NCBI GenBank assembly: GCA_019358875.1
Contig: JAHHIF010000023.1
Location: 1 to 64,000, forward strand
DNA from: Symplocastrum torsivum CPER-KK1
GTDB taxonomy: Bacteria; Cyanobacteriota; Cyanobacteriia; Cyanobacteriales; Coleofasciculaceae
Direction: 5' to 3'
DNA: 64,000 bases
Both the position numbers and the translations under genes were made by a program. This document shows positions 39,900-49,172 of this stretch, piece by piece (position 1 is the stretch's first letter; every line of letters starts with the position of its first letter). The notes under the pieces are model-generated. The model did no database searches and was not told where the DNA came from. It saw only the letters and a list, made by a program, of their open reading frames with translations.

Positions 39900-40649
39900 A
39901 TGATTGAACTTCACCAATCTTCACCTTGTTGGGGACTACCAGATTTAAGTCCTTTTTGTATCAAGTTACATACATATTTTCGGATTGCTAAACTGCCCTA
40001 TGAAGTGAGCAGGGAACTAACGTTTCAAGATGCGCCTAAAGGGAAGACCCCATTTATTCGATACAACAATAAACTGATTGGTGACTCGAATTTAATTATT
40101 GATTACCTGAATAAAACATTAGAAATAGACCCGAATGAAAACTTAAGTCACGAAGAAAAAGGTGTTTCCTTAGCATTTATACGGCTAATAGAAGAAAACC
40201 TTTACTGGGGGCTAATTTATTACATTTATAAAGTAGAAGATAACTGGCTATCCTATAGAACGATTCTAGAAGAATTAATATTAAAGCAATTCCCAGAATC
40301 TATTCGGAACCAGATTCTTGAAGAATTGTACGACCAAATTGTCAAACAATTGTGGGGTCATGGCATGGGTCGTCATTCTGAGCCGGAAATCTATGAAATT
40401 GGAAAGCGTGATTTGTGCGCTTTGTCTGATTTCTTGGGAAATAAGCCGTTTTTCATGGGTGAGAAAGCCACCACTCTCGATGCGGCTGCCTATGGTTTTC
40501 TCTCACGGTTGATGTATGATTCTTTACCATCCTCCCTCAAAGAAGAAGCACTAAAACTGGATAATTTACAACTATTTTGTGAGCGAGTGAGGGCAGAATT
40601 TTACACACAGCAAGAGACAAAAGCCTGGAACGTTCAAATTGGATCATAG
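39900..40649 (+). CDS. glutathione S-transferase-like (FAX/metaxin type)
   Basis: 249 residues. A thioredoxin-like N-terminal part (LHQSSPCWGLPDLSPFCIKLHTYF, then GKTPFIRYNNKLIGDSNLIIDYL) and an all-helical C-terminal part (LSDFLGNKPFFMGEKATTLDAAAYGF) match the 'failed axon connections'/metaxin branch of the GST fold seen in bacteria. Enzymatic activity is unproven for this branch. The gene lies alone, convergent with the phosphoketolase, with a terminator between them. It is AT-richer than its neighbours. Confidence 0.85.
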   Translation: MIELHQSSPCWGLPDLSPFCIKLHTYFRIAKLPYEVSRELTFQDAPKGKTPFIRYNNKLIGDSNLIIDYLNKTLEIDPNENLSHEEKGVSLAFIRLIEENLYWGLIYYIYKVEDNWLSYRTILEELILKQFPESIRNQILEELYDQIVKQLWGHGMGRHSEPEIYEIGKRDLCALSDFLGNKPFFMGEKATTLDAAAYGFLSRLMYDSLPSSLKEEALKLDNLQLFCERVRAEFYTQQETKAWNVQIGS

Positions 40650-40683
40650 GTCAGAGAGGAGCATCAATCAATCACCCTCTATA

Positions 40684-40712
40684 AGAAGGGGGCGTTATTA
40701 AGGCCCCCTTCT
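40684..40712. terminator. terminator between convergent genes
   Basis: A 10-bp perfect stem, AGAAGGGGGC with GCCCCCTTCT (40684-40693 and 40703-40712), around a 9-nt loop. It lies between the stop codons of the GST-like gene (+) and phosphoketolase (-) and could serve both. Confidence 0.75.
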
Positions 40713-40757
40713 CTTAACTAGAACTGTTGCAAATAAATGCTTGAGAAAACGGTATTG

Positions 40758-43238
40758 CTACTTAACAGGAGCGCCCGATCGCACAGTTCCCCCTTCATCA
40801 GCAGCATCCGTTGATTTAGTTTCACTGGGCGTTTCAGGTTGAGCGCCACCAGAGTGGGGCCACTTCCAATCCCGAACATCTGGCAGATCATCGCCATACT
40901 GAGAGATGTAATGGACGTGTTCAACGAGCTTATCGCGGAGCATCTGTTTGACGTGCGCTCCGATATACTGAAGCCCTGGCACGCGATCGATCACATCCAT
41001 GACTAGATGGAAGCGATCCATATCGTTCCGCACCACCATATCAAAAGGCGTGGTTGTCGTTCCCTCTTCTTTGTAACCCCGCACATGGAAGTTCTGGTGG
41101 TTTGTCCGGCGGTAGGTTAAGCGGTGAATCAGCCAGGGGTAGCCATGATAGGCAAAGATGACGGGCTTATCGGGCGTAAAGATCGAGTCGAAGTCTTTAT
41201 CGTTCAGACCATGAGGATGTTCTGTCTCCGGCTGGAGTTTCATCAGGTCTACCACGTTTACGACTCGTACCTTGAGTTGTGGGAAGTGCTGGCGCAGTAA
41301 GTCAACGGCAGCTAAGGTTTCCAGAGTAGGAACATCGCCTGCACAGGCCATGACTACATCAGGTTCACCTTCCTGGTCGTTACTTGCCCATTCCCAGATA
41401 CCAACACCTGCGGTGCAGTGCTTGACAGCAGCATCCATATCCAAAAACTGCAACGCGGGTTGTTTTCCGGCAACGATGACGTTGACATAATGGCGGCTAC
41501 GCAAACAGTGGTCGGTCACAGATAACAGCGTATTGGCATCGGGTGGTAAGTAAACCCGAATCACACTTGCCTTCTTGTTTACCACATGGTCAATAAAGCC
41601 TGGGTCTTGGTGGCTGAAACCATTATGATCTTGCCGCCAGACGTGGGAAGTCAGGAGGTAATTGAGCGAGGCGATCGGTCTACGCCAAGGGATGTGGCGG
41701 CAACTCTCTAGCCACTTGGCGTGTTGGTTGAACATCGAGTCAACGAGGTGGATAAATGCCTCATAACACGAGAAGAAGCCATGACGCCCTGTGAGTAAAT
41801 AGCCTTCTAGCCATCCTTGACAGGTATGTTCACTGAGGATTTCCATCACGCGACCGTCAGGAGAAAGATGATCGTCGTAGGAGTAGGTGTCATCCATCCA
41901 GGTGCGATCAGTTGCTTCAAAGACATCGCCCCAACGGTTAGATGCGGTTTCATCGGGTCCCACAATCCGGAAATTGCGGCTTTCCTGGTTGAGCTTCATG
42001 ACATCCCGCAGGAATTTACCGGAGACGCGGGTTGCTTCTGCATACGTTGTACCGGGCTTCGTCACATCGACGGCATAATCTTGGAAATCAGGCAGCTTCA
42101 ATCCTCGAAGTAGGACACCGCCGTTGGCGTGGGGGTTGTCACCCATGCGACGCTGCCCCTTGGGAGCGAGTGCGGCTAGTTCATCAATCAGCTTACCCGT
42201 TTCATCGAAGAGTTCTTCCGGCTTGTAGCTCTTCATCCACTCTTCGAGCATTTTGATGTGGTCGGGTTTGCTGGCGAGTTCTGCAAAGGGAACTTGATGC
42301 GATCGCCAAAAACCTTCGGTTTTCTTCCCATCCACTTCCTTGGGTCCCGTCCAACCTTTAGGCGATCGCAAAATAATCATCGGCCACCGAGGACGCTTGC
42401 TAAAGCCATTAGTACGGGCATCCTGCTGAATCGCTTTGATTTCCTCAATGGCAGCATCCAGCGTTTGAGCCATCAACTGATGCATGGCTTCAGGATCGGA
42501 GCCTTCTACAAAGTAAGGCTTGTAACCGTAGCCAACAAACAAGCTTTCTAATTCCTCATGGCTAATTCGCGAAAGAATTGTCGGGTTCGCAATCTTGTAG
42601 CCATTCAGGTGCAGGATGGGCAATACAGCGCCGTCAGTTGCAGGGTTGAGGAACTTATTGGAGTGCCAAGCGGTAGCGAGTGGACCAGTTTCCGCTTCCC
42701 CGTCACCCACAACGCAGCAAACCACCAAATCAGGGTTATCGAATGCCGCACCGTAAGCATGAGAAACCGCGTAACCCAGTTCACCACCTTCGTGAATCGA
42801 GCCAGGAGTTTCAGGGGCAACGTGGCTAGGAATTCCACGCGGAAAGGAGAACTGCTTAAACAGTTTATGCATCCCCTCGGCATCTTGGGAAATATGAGGG
42901 AAGTACTCGCTGTAGCTACCCTCCAGGTAAGTGTTGGCCACTAATCCTGGACCGCCATGTCCTGGCCCTGCAATGTAGATGGAATTTAGATCGTATTTTT
43001 TAATGATGCGGTTGAAGTGAACGTAGATGAAGTTAAGCCCCGGAGTCGTACCCCAATGTCCGAGTAGCCGAGGCTTAACGTGTTCTAGCGTCAGTGGTTC
43101 CTTCAGCAGTGGATTGTCAAGTAGATAGATTTGCCCGACGGAAAGGTAGTTAGCCGCACGCCAGTAGGCGTTCATTTTGCGTAATTCTTCTGCGGCAAGG
43201 GGTTTTGTTTCTACGGTAGGTGCGATCGCTTGAGTCAT
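40758..43238 (-). CDS. xfp: phosphoketolase (Xfp family)
   Basis: A thiamine-diphosphate enzyme that splits xylulose 5-phosphate (and often fructose 6-phosphate) with phosphate into acetyl phosphate plus an aldose phosphate. 826 residues, with about 30 extra at the Ala/Pro/Glu-rich end. Motifs: [57 protein letters not shown] (thiamine site), and [13 protein letters not shown]. With ackA it makes an ATP-yielding bypass. Divergent, 450 bp away, is an interrupted HxlR-type regulator that may once have controlled it. The gap has no other gene. Confidence 0.97.
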   Translation of the reverse strand: MTQAIAPTVETKPLAAEELRKMNAYWRAANYLSVGQIYLLDNPLLKEPLTLEHVKPRLLGHWGTTPGLNFIYVHFNRIIKKYDLNSIYIAGPGHGGPGLVANTYLEGSYSEYFPHISQDAEGMHKLFKQFSFPRGIPSHVAPETPGSIHEGGELGYAVSHAYGAAFDNPDLVVCCVVGDGEAETGPLATAWHSNKFLNPATDGAVLPILHLNGYKIANPTILSRISHEELESLFVGYGYKPYFVEGSDPEAMHQLMAQTLDAAIEEIKAIQQDARTNGFSKRPRWPMIILRSPKGWTGPKEVDGKKTEGFWRSHQVPFAELASKPDHIKMLEEWMKSYKPEELFDETGKLIDELAALAPKGQRRMGDNPHANGGVLLRGLKLPDFQDYAVDVTKPGTTYAEATRVSGKFLRDVMKLNQESRNFRIVGPDETASNRWGDVFEATDRTWMDDTYSYDDHLSPDGRVMEILSEHTCQGWLEGYLLTGRHGFFSCYEAFIHLVDSMFNQHAKWLESCRHIPWRRPIASLNYLLTSHVWRQDHNGFSHQDPGFIDHVVNKKASVIRVYLPPDANTLLSVTDHCLRSRHYVNVIVAGKQPALQFLDMDAAVKHCTAGVGIWEWASNDQEGEPDVVMACAGDVPTLETLAAVDLLRQHFPQLKVRVVNVVDLMKLQPETEHPHGLNDKDFDSIFTPDKPVIFAYHGYPWLIHRLTYRRTNHQNFHVRGYKEEGTTTTPFDMVVRNDMDRFHLVMDVIDRVPGLQYIGAHVKQMLRDKLVEHVHYISQYGDDLPDVRDWKWPHSGGAQPETPSETKSTDAADEGGTVRSGAPVK

Positions 43239-43688
43239 ACTGAATTTCTGCCTTTTTCAATAAGTGCAATGCGTGAAGCAGTTAAGTGAGTCGTTTATGG
43301 ATTCAGTAACAATCAACAAATGATGAATGACCTTTTGACTGATACCAAACCATGTGCTATTAGCAAAGCGCCTCCGTTACCAGTACACCGACAAGCAATC
43401 TGTTCATCAGGAACCTCTCTAGTAAAAAGCAAATATTCTGTTAAGAATGTGGCTTTTAATTGCTGTACATCTTTCCTAATTGCATCCTACTAATCCCTGC
43501 TCTACTTAACAAGTTAGTTACTTCCTCAACCGTATAGTTACCAGAAGTAAAAAAATTAGGCACAGTCTTTCACTGAGTGTTTCCTTAAGATAAAGTTAAA
43601 TCTCCAATTAATGAGCAACTTCTGATTAGAACTCATAGGAAGATAGTTGAGAATACAAATTGTAAACATCTGCATTTAGAGTGATCTC

Positions 43689-44072
43689 ATGCTGGAGACG
43701 AGTGAGTGCTTGGAGGTGAAATGCCCGATTCAGTTTACATTAGACATCATTGGTAGTAAATGGGCACTTCTAATCCTGCGGGAGCTTTTCACAGGAAATC
43801 GTCGTACCCATGAATTTCTCGAAGCTCTACCAGGAATTAGCACGAAAACACTTACCATAAGACTGAGAGAATTAGAAGCTTATGGCTTAGTTTCCCTCCA
43901 CGTTTTTCCAGAAATCCCACCTCGTGTTGAGTACTCTCTAACCTAGAAAGGGAGAGAACTTCAGCCAGTGATGGCAAGTCTGTATCAGGTAGGGCAACAG
44001 TGGCTACAGCGAGACGATTGCGAGTGTCCTCTAAATGTGAATGTTGCGACAAAATTGGAGCATTTAGCTTAA
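43689..44072 (+). pseudogene. HxlR-family regulator interrupted by an in-frame TAG
   Basis: HxlR proteins are small winged-helix regulators. Residues 1-85 show the family core (CPIQFTLDIIGSKWALLILRE, RRTHEFLEALPGISTKTLT, RVEYSLT), then TAG at 43944-43946. The same frame continues KGRELQPVMASLYQVGQQWL, then RDDCECPLN, to TAA at 44070-44072, giving 127 codons, the normal length. Relatives usually read LTEKGREL here, so a Glu codon (GAG) has probably become TAG. The result is an 85-residue protein lacking the last helix needed for dimerisation. A sequencing error would also explain it. Confidence 0.85.
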
Positions 44073-44096
44073 GAGTTTATGTATTGAGCAATACAT

Positions 44097-45386
44097 TCAT
44101 CTATCAGACTCGATAGAATCTTTTCCAATATCCAAGCGATTCTGCTTCAAAAAATAACCAACAAGATAAAGGGAACCGCACAAGACAATTAAACGGTTTG
44201 AGGGTTCCGCCAAGTTTGAACTCGTTGCAGCTTGTAGCCCTGCTTCTAAGTTAGGATAAGTGCGGCAATCCTGTAGTTCTGGGCAACGATTTTTAGCGAC
44301 GATAGCGAGGGCATCTGGGTCGGCTGAACTGTGGTCAGGTACTGGGACTAGGTATAAGCGATCGCATGGGCGTAGGATTGCCTCAAAGATGTCAGCATGG
44401 TCTTTAGTCGAAAGAATGCCCATCACCCACGTAACCGGAGTATTTAGAGTATCAACATACTGACGCAGGGCAACGGCAGCAGCAGGATTGTGTGCCCCGT
44501 CAATGAGTAAGCGATGATTGCGCCAGTGAGTCCACTGAAGGCGTCCGTGCCAAGTTGTTTTTGCCATCCCAGAGGCAATTACATCGTCTGGAATCTTCCA
44601 ACCCTGTGAACGGAGGATTTGCAGGGTAGCGATCGCAAGTGCTGAATTACTTAGCTGAATATCTCCCAGTAGTTGCAACGGGTACTTAATACCCTCATAT
44701 TCTGCCCAACCTTCCTGAATCCGCTTAGCTGATGTTACCCAAACCGTAGGGCATTCTAATTCTTGTCTTCGCTGCTTTACAACTGCCTCAGCTTCTGCTG
44801 GAAATTGTCCGACGACAGCCGGACAACCTGCTTTGAGGATGCCAGCTTTCTCTCTTGCAATGTCAGCTAAGGTAGGGCCAAGGTTTTGCCAGTGTTCCCG
44901 ACTGAGGGACGTGATGATCGAGACAAGAGGGCGATCGCATACATTGGTGGCATCCAGCCGTCCCCCTAATCCCACTTCCACGACAGCGACATCAACCTGC
45001 TGATGTTGAAAATACAACCAAGCCGCTGCTGTAATGACTTCAAACTGAGTCGGTGAATCGTCACAGTCCTCTGGAATTGCCGCTTTAACCCGTAGCAGGA
45101 ATTCTCGCAAAGCGTCCGTTGAAACTGGCTGTTCATTCAGACAAATTCGCTCATTCCAATCAATTAAATGCGGGGAAGTATAACGTCCAACTCGATAACC
45201 TGCCTCAGTTAGCACAGCAGAGAGGTAAGCACAAACAGAACCTTTGCCATTTGTCCCGGCTACATGAATTACTGGAACTGCATGGTGTGGATTGCCTAAA
45301 TCTGCCAAAAGTTTAGTAATTCGCTCTAGTCCCAAATGCACACCAAAGCGTTGGAATGATTGAAGGATTTCGCTAATTTCTGCCAT
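44097..45386 (-). CDS. folC: folylpolyglutamate/dihydrofolate synthase
   Basis: FolC adds glutamate to dihydropteroate and to folates with ATP. 429 residues, normal length. Motifs: VIHVAGTNGKGSVCAYLSAVL (P-loop), YTSPHLIDWNERICLN, VVEVGLGGRLDATN, SIITSLSREHWQNLG, REKAGILK, IDGAHNPAAA and the C-terminal LIVLCGSLYLVGYFL. No other folate gene is nearby. It converges with the HxlR pseudogene, whose frame ends 24 bp away. Confidence 0.96.
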   Translation of the reverse strand: MAEISEILQSFQRFGVHLGLERITKLLADLGNPHHAVPVIHVAGTNGKGSVCAYLSAVLTEAGYRVGRYTSPHLIDWNERICLNEQPVSTDALREFLLRVKAAIPEDCDDSPTQFEVITAAAWLYFQHQQVDVAVVEVGLGGRLDATNVCDRPLVSIITSLSREHWQNLGPTLADIAREKAGILKAGCPAVVGQFPAEAEAVVKQRRQELECPTVWVTSAKRIQEGWAEYEGIKYPLQLLGDIQLSNSALAIATLQILRSQGWKIPDDVIASGMAKTTWHGRLQWTHWRNHRLLIDGAHNPAAAVALRQYVDTLNTPVTWVMGILSTKDHADIFEAILRPCDRLYLVPVPDHSSADPDALAIVAKNRCPELQDCRTYPNLEAGLQAATSSNLAEPSNRLIVLCGSLYLVGYFLKQNRLDIGKDSIESDR

Positions 45387-45472
45387 TAAGAAAATATTTA
45401 CTGGAGGTTTAAACCAAAGAGTCGTTCAATCAGTATCTGAAATCTCATATCAAAGTGCATTCAAAGCGGCTA

Positions 45473-46096
45473 CTAAATCAATGGTGCCTTTCTCCTTAGC
45501 GGCGTTATCTGGGCATGATGAGAGAATGCGATCGCTCTATTCAATAACCAAGTAATACCCAGCAAACTCACTCCAAGAACGCCATCCGGCTCAGGAATCG
45601 AAGTAGAAGGCGAATCTAAAGAATACGTCACATTTCCTTCAAAGGAATCAAATGAATTAACTTGATAGTCAAACTGATTTCCAGCATTCAATAAAGTGGT
45701 GTCATCACCAAAAATAGAGAAAATGGAAAAATCATCAAGAGAATTATCAAAATCAGCAACTAGATAGTTCAATCCTACTAAATTACCATTATTGAACACA
45801 GCTATAGGGAAATTAGGGAAACTCAACTCATCAGTTTGAGTATAGGTTTCACCGAAAAAATCAAAGAGGATGAACAATCCCTCTGTGACTCCAACTGCCT
45901 CTACTCCGATTCCTGTTAAGGTTGAGTCATCGTAGTTGAAGGAACCCTCATAGGTATTGTTGGCTAATGAACCAGTGGTTATATCCACCCGGAAGTCATA
46001 AGTGATTACTGCTGCGTGTACAGAGTCAGGTTCTATTGCCGCGAAGCTCAAGGTTAATCCAGCGATCGCAACCGCCAATTTTCTATAGGTATTCAC
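45473..46096 (-). CDS. PEP-CTERM sorting-domain protein
   Basis: 207 residues. Signal peptide (about 1-28, ending SVHAA), an acidic Asn/Asp-rich beta-type body, and a C-terminal PEP-CTERM region: SIPEPDGVLGVSLLGITWLL then Asn-Arg. These domains direct exosortase-dependent sorting to the surface or sheath. Oddly, 20 more residues (AIAFSHHAQITPLRRKAPLI) follow the Arg where the protein normally stops within a few residues, so a late frameshift is possible. It lies just upstream of folC in the same direction, with 86 bp between. Confidence 0.78.
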   Translation of the reverse strand: MNTYRKLAVAIAGLTLSFAAIEPDSVHAAVITYDFRVDITTGSLANNTYEGSFNYDDSTLTGIGVEAVGVTEGLFILFDFFGETYTQTDELSFPNFPIAVFNNGNLVGLNYLVADFDNSLDDFSIFSIFGDDTTLLNAGNQFDYQVNSFDSFEGNVTYSLDSPSTSIPEPDGVLGVSLLGITWLLNRAIAFSHHAQITPLRRKAPLI

Positions 46097-46149
46097 GTTA
46101 TCCTCCAGTATGACTCACGACCTTCTCCCATTCTTTCAACCTCTACTAC

Positions 46150-46617
46150 TTACCTATCACTCCACTCGACATGAGTAATATTTACCTCAGCACCTGCTGA
46201 AATACTCCCTCCAAATGAGGCTGTTTTTCCCTGAGCAACTGTTGAGGGTTGAGCATAGATAAATCCATTATCAATCTGATTACCCTGCTCATCAATAACT
46301 TGATAATTGACTCTGACAAGATTCACTGTTTTACAAGTTCGATTGGTTACTTGACCTCTTAGTGAGTTACCGTTATACCTCACATTAGTAATTGGTATTT
46401 CAGCATCGCCTGAAGTGCAAGCACTGCTAACATCTTCCGTTCCTGAAGGACATAAATCTTTTAGATCTATCCTTCTCCCATCAACTGTTTCCATATAACA
46501 AAGGGGAAGCTCAACCTCCGATATCGGTATAGCGAGAGAGATGGCGCTCCCTGATAGAGAAGGAATCAACACTATTGCTGAAAAATTTAACAGAAAAGAT
46601 GAAACAGTTTTTGACAT
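46150..46617 (-). CDS. secreted FxLYD-like domain protein
   Basis: 155 residues with a signal peptide (about 1-28, MSKTVSSFLLNFSAIVLI then SLSGSA). The C-terminal half (about 72-155: ITNVRYNGNSLRGQVTNRT, VNYQVIDEQGN, AQGKTASFGGSI, ITHVEW) has the FxLYD-type beta-sandwich pattern found in bacterial exported proteins. Four Cys may form disulphides. The role is unknown. It sits between the PEP-CTERM gene (53 bp) and the amine oxidase gene (25 bp) on one strand, likely one transcript. Confidence 0.72.
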   Translation of the reverse strand: MSKTVSSFLLNFSAIVLIPSLSGSAISLAIPISEVELPLCYMETVDGRRIDLKDLCPSGTEDVSSACTSGDAEIPITNVRYNGNSLRGQVTNRTCKTVNLVRVNYQVIDEQGNQIDNGFIYAQPSTVAQGKTASFGGSISAGAEVNITHVEWSDR

Positions 46618-46642
46618 TTTGCCACCAACCTTTTAGGCTCCT

Positions 46643-48076
46643 TTACCATCGCTGAATTTGCAACCGCTTGCTTTTGCTAAGACGCGCACGGCGATTTTTT
46701 AAAAGTCTAGTTTTCTGTTGGACAGCGTGAGCTTGTAGCCCTAAATCTTCCAAGATTTCTGCGGCAGCGGCTTCGCCCGTTTCGCAGCCACCTTCCATGT
46801 AACCTTGATACTCTAGGGAGCAGTGTTCACCAGCAAAAAATAGATTGCCCACGCGCTCACCTTCTACGCCGTACATCTGTGTCCATTGCCCTACTAAATA
46901 ACAGGAGTATGAGCCACGACTGTATAGCTCTCCTAGCCAATACGCTCGTACAGCTTTACCCTGCAACTGGGTGGCACTAATGCCAGGGAAAATCTGTTCT
47001 AGTTGCGGCATTAGTCTTTGAACATGAAACTCTGGCGTTGCTGTTCCGAGGGTTATACCTTGCTGTCCTCCAGTGAAGTTAGTGATTAAGCCGTTTCCAC
47101 GGGTAAAGCGACTCTGACTAGTCTCCCAAGTATTTTGAAACCCTAAGTTTGTATAGACGTTGGCAGTGGAATTATAGCGGCTGCGCCAAACTTTTCCGGT
47201 ATAGCCAGTGATCAATTTGGTGTTGGTGCCATAGCCTAAAGTATCAATGGCTAATCTTTTCGCTGGCGGTAAAGTCACATTGAGCGGAATTGAGCGTAGT
47301 ACACTAAAGGGCAAGGTAAGCAAGATTCGTTCATACGTGCGATCGCTAGTACCTCCTGAGCGTAATGCAACTTGGTAGCGACCATCAGGACTGCGGCTAA
47401 GTGACTCTAAAACGGTTTCGGTTCTAAGAGAATTTGCTAATAACTCCCCTAATCGACGGGGAACTTGGTCATTACCGCCAGCAATATAGTAACGCTCATC
47501 ACTGGTTCCGTAGATCTCAAATTCACCAGATTCAGTGCCGATTAAATAGATGAGATTCAGACAGGACTGTTCTTCTGCCTCTCGACCATACTCTCCCGTA
47601 TAAGCAACCTGGATTATTTGCCGCATGGTCGTGGTGGTCGGGATACGCTCTAAATACTCTGTAATTGAGAGATTATCTAAAGCGGCTGTAGCTGGATCAG
47701 GTGTTGCATAACTTTCAAAATTCTCAATCGCTACTAAATCGGCATCAATTTGTTCAGCAACAGGCGCAAAGTCATTGATAATTTCCTCAATGGGAACTTT
47801 GCGTCCTCCAAAGAAGTACGTTTCTTGTATCAACCCCTGCTCAGCCGCTAGCAGGTCAACGATATTAAAGCCAAGTTCCTCAGCTAGCCCTCGCAAGCAA
47901 GTATGGTCTGTATCAATGAATTCTCCCCCCAGTTCTGCGGTAATCTGGGTGCCAGCCGCTTTGGGTAAACTCCGAATCCGACCACCCACCTGATTTCTGG
48001 CTTCAATGATATCCACAGGAACACCAGCTTGTTTCAGGCGATAGGCAGCCGTTAGTCCAGCAATGCCTGCACCCAC
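46643..48076 (-). CDS. FAD-dependent amine oxidase family protein
   Basis: 477 residues of the flavin monoamine oxidase/protoporphyrinogen oxidase fold: GAGIAGLTAAYRLKQAG, IEARNQVGGRIRS, LGGEFIDTDH, a C-terminal GNLFFAGEHCSLEYQGYMEGG. The only start in frame is GTG at 48076, which leaves out the first beta strand. Sequence before it still reads as protein in frame (FNRKNFSLVLVV, then the GTG) back to a TGA near 48151, with no ATG. An ATG at about 48147 lies in another frame, so a frameshift near the N-terminus is likely. The basic tail (RLLKNRRARLSKSKRLQIQRW) is unusual. The substrate is unknown. Confidence 0.85.
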   Translation of the reverse strand: MGAGIAGLTAAYRLKQAGVPVDIIEARNQVGGRIRSLPKAAGTQITAELGGEFIDTDHTCLRGLAEELGFNIVDLLAAEQGLIQETYFFGGRKVPIEEIINDFAPVAEQIDADLVAIENFESYATPDPATAALDNLSITEYLERIPTTTTMRQIIQVAYTGEYGREAEEQSCLNLIYLIGTESGEFEIYGTSDERYYIAGGNDQVPRRLGELLANSLRTETVLESLSRSPDGRYQVALRSGGTSDRTYERILLTLPFSVLRSIPLNVTLPPAKRLAIDTLGYGTNTKLITGYTGKVWRSRYNSTANVYTNLGFQNTWETSQSRFTRGNGLITNFTGGQQGITLGTATPEFHVQRLMPQLEQIFPGISATQLQGKAVRAYWLGELYSRGSYSCYLVGQWTQMYGVEGERVGNLFFAGEHCSLEYQGYMEGGCETGEAAAAEILEDLGLQAHAVQQKTRLLKNRRARLSKSKRLQIQRW

Positions 48077-48288
48077 GACTAAAACTAATGAGAAATTTTT
48101 CCGATTGAAGGCTAATCCTGTTGAGATTTTAGATAATTGAGCTTCATTTCAGTTCCTGTACTAGTTAGATTGCATCTTGTTATGCCATACGCTGCAAACG
48201 CTAAGGTGCAACAGGTGTGGGACAATCTAAAATTCCTGCATCAAGCGATTGATTGCGTAACATTAGCCTAGTTTGAGGAAGTTTGACT

Positions 48289-48774
48289 GTGAGACTGCAC
48301 TGGTTATTACCCAGTTTTTTGGGCTTTTTTCTGTTTTTATCTCCTGCTGAAGCGGCGAGACTGCTAACTTGGCGTTTTGACGCTGATCAGAATCAGCTAA
48401 GCTTTACGACAGACGAGGGGGTTCAACCTAAAGCACAGCTAATTGTTAACCCGACTCGTTTAGTGATTGATTTGCCTGGTATTAGCCTGGGACGCCCAAA
48501 AATCGAGCAGCCAGTGGGCGGGGCAATCCGTTCTGTGCGAGTGGGGCAATTTGACGAACAAACGACTCGCTTGGTAGTTGAATTAAACCCTGGCTATACA
48601 ATCGATCCCCAGCAAGTAAAGTTCCGGGGAATCTCTCCTACTCAATGGACGGTACAGTTACCGAGTCCGGAACAAACAGCGCAGTTGCCTGATACATCAT
48701 CCCTGCTGATTCAGAACCAAATGGCTCAGGCGATCGCAAATGGCATTCTAGAGTACATTCATCAAAACCTCTGA
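48289..48774 (+). CDS. AMIN-domain protein
   Basis: About 161 residues. Signal peptide (LHWLLPSFLGFFLFLSPAEA) then one AMIN domain (about 25-125: LLTWRFDADQNQLSFTTDEG, PTRLVIDLPGI, IRSVRVGQFDEQTTRLVVEL), the module that targets amidases to septal peptidoglycan. The amidase_3 catalytic domain that normally follows in AmiC is absent, so this is either a stand-alone binding protein or a truncated amidase. GAGGA about nine bases before GTG at 48289 favours that start over TTG at 48283. Confidence 0.8.
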   Translation: MRLHWLLPSFLGFFLFLSPAEAARLLTWRFDADQNQLSFTTDEGVQPKAQLIVNPTRLVIDLPGISLGRPKIEQPVGGAIRSVRVGQFDEQTTRLVVELNPGYTIDPQQVKFRGISPTQWTVQLPSPEQTAQLPDTSSLLIQNQMAQAIANGILEYIHQNL

Positions 48775-48870
48775 TGCTAATCAGGCACTTGGGGTTGTAG
48801 AAGCGATCGCCAAGTGCCCGTACTCTACTTAAGTATCTAGCCGTCTTTTTCAAAGACTTAATAAAGACAG

Positions 48871-48885
48871 TTTACTTTACTTTAC
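48871..48885. repeat. TTTACTTTACTTTAC motif
   Basis: Reverse complement GTAAAGTAAAGTAAA resembles the operator-like sites upstream of the XRE-Clp_N-Uma2 gene (63338-63353, 63360-63375). It sits in the gap between the AMIN gene and the pentapeptide-repeat gene, where the rest (48775-49172) shows no gene. Confidence 0.35.
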
Positions 48886-49172
48886 ATTTTTTAAAAGAAC
48901 AGCCAAGATATATCTAGATACCTTGCAAGTATTTTTCATTACCTAAATCTCAGTCCTCATTTGCGTAAATTAACTGAATGAAGTGAGATTGCCGCCATTG
49001 AGCTTAGGCTCAATCGCGACAGAGATACGTTTTTCATTAATCCCACTAACTACTTCGTACAGCCTCGCTGCATCTACTTATCTCGCTGCACGTTGTAGAG
49101 CGTCTAAGCCTCATTCAGGTGGCGCTAGTTTTTTTGAAAACAATTAAACTGCCAAAAATCTCAAACACAAAT

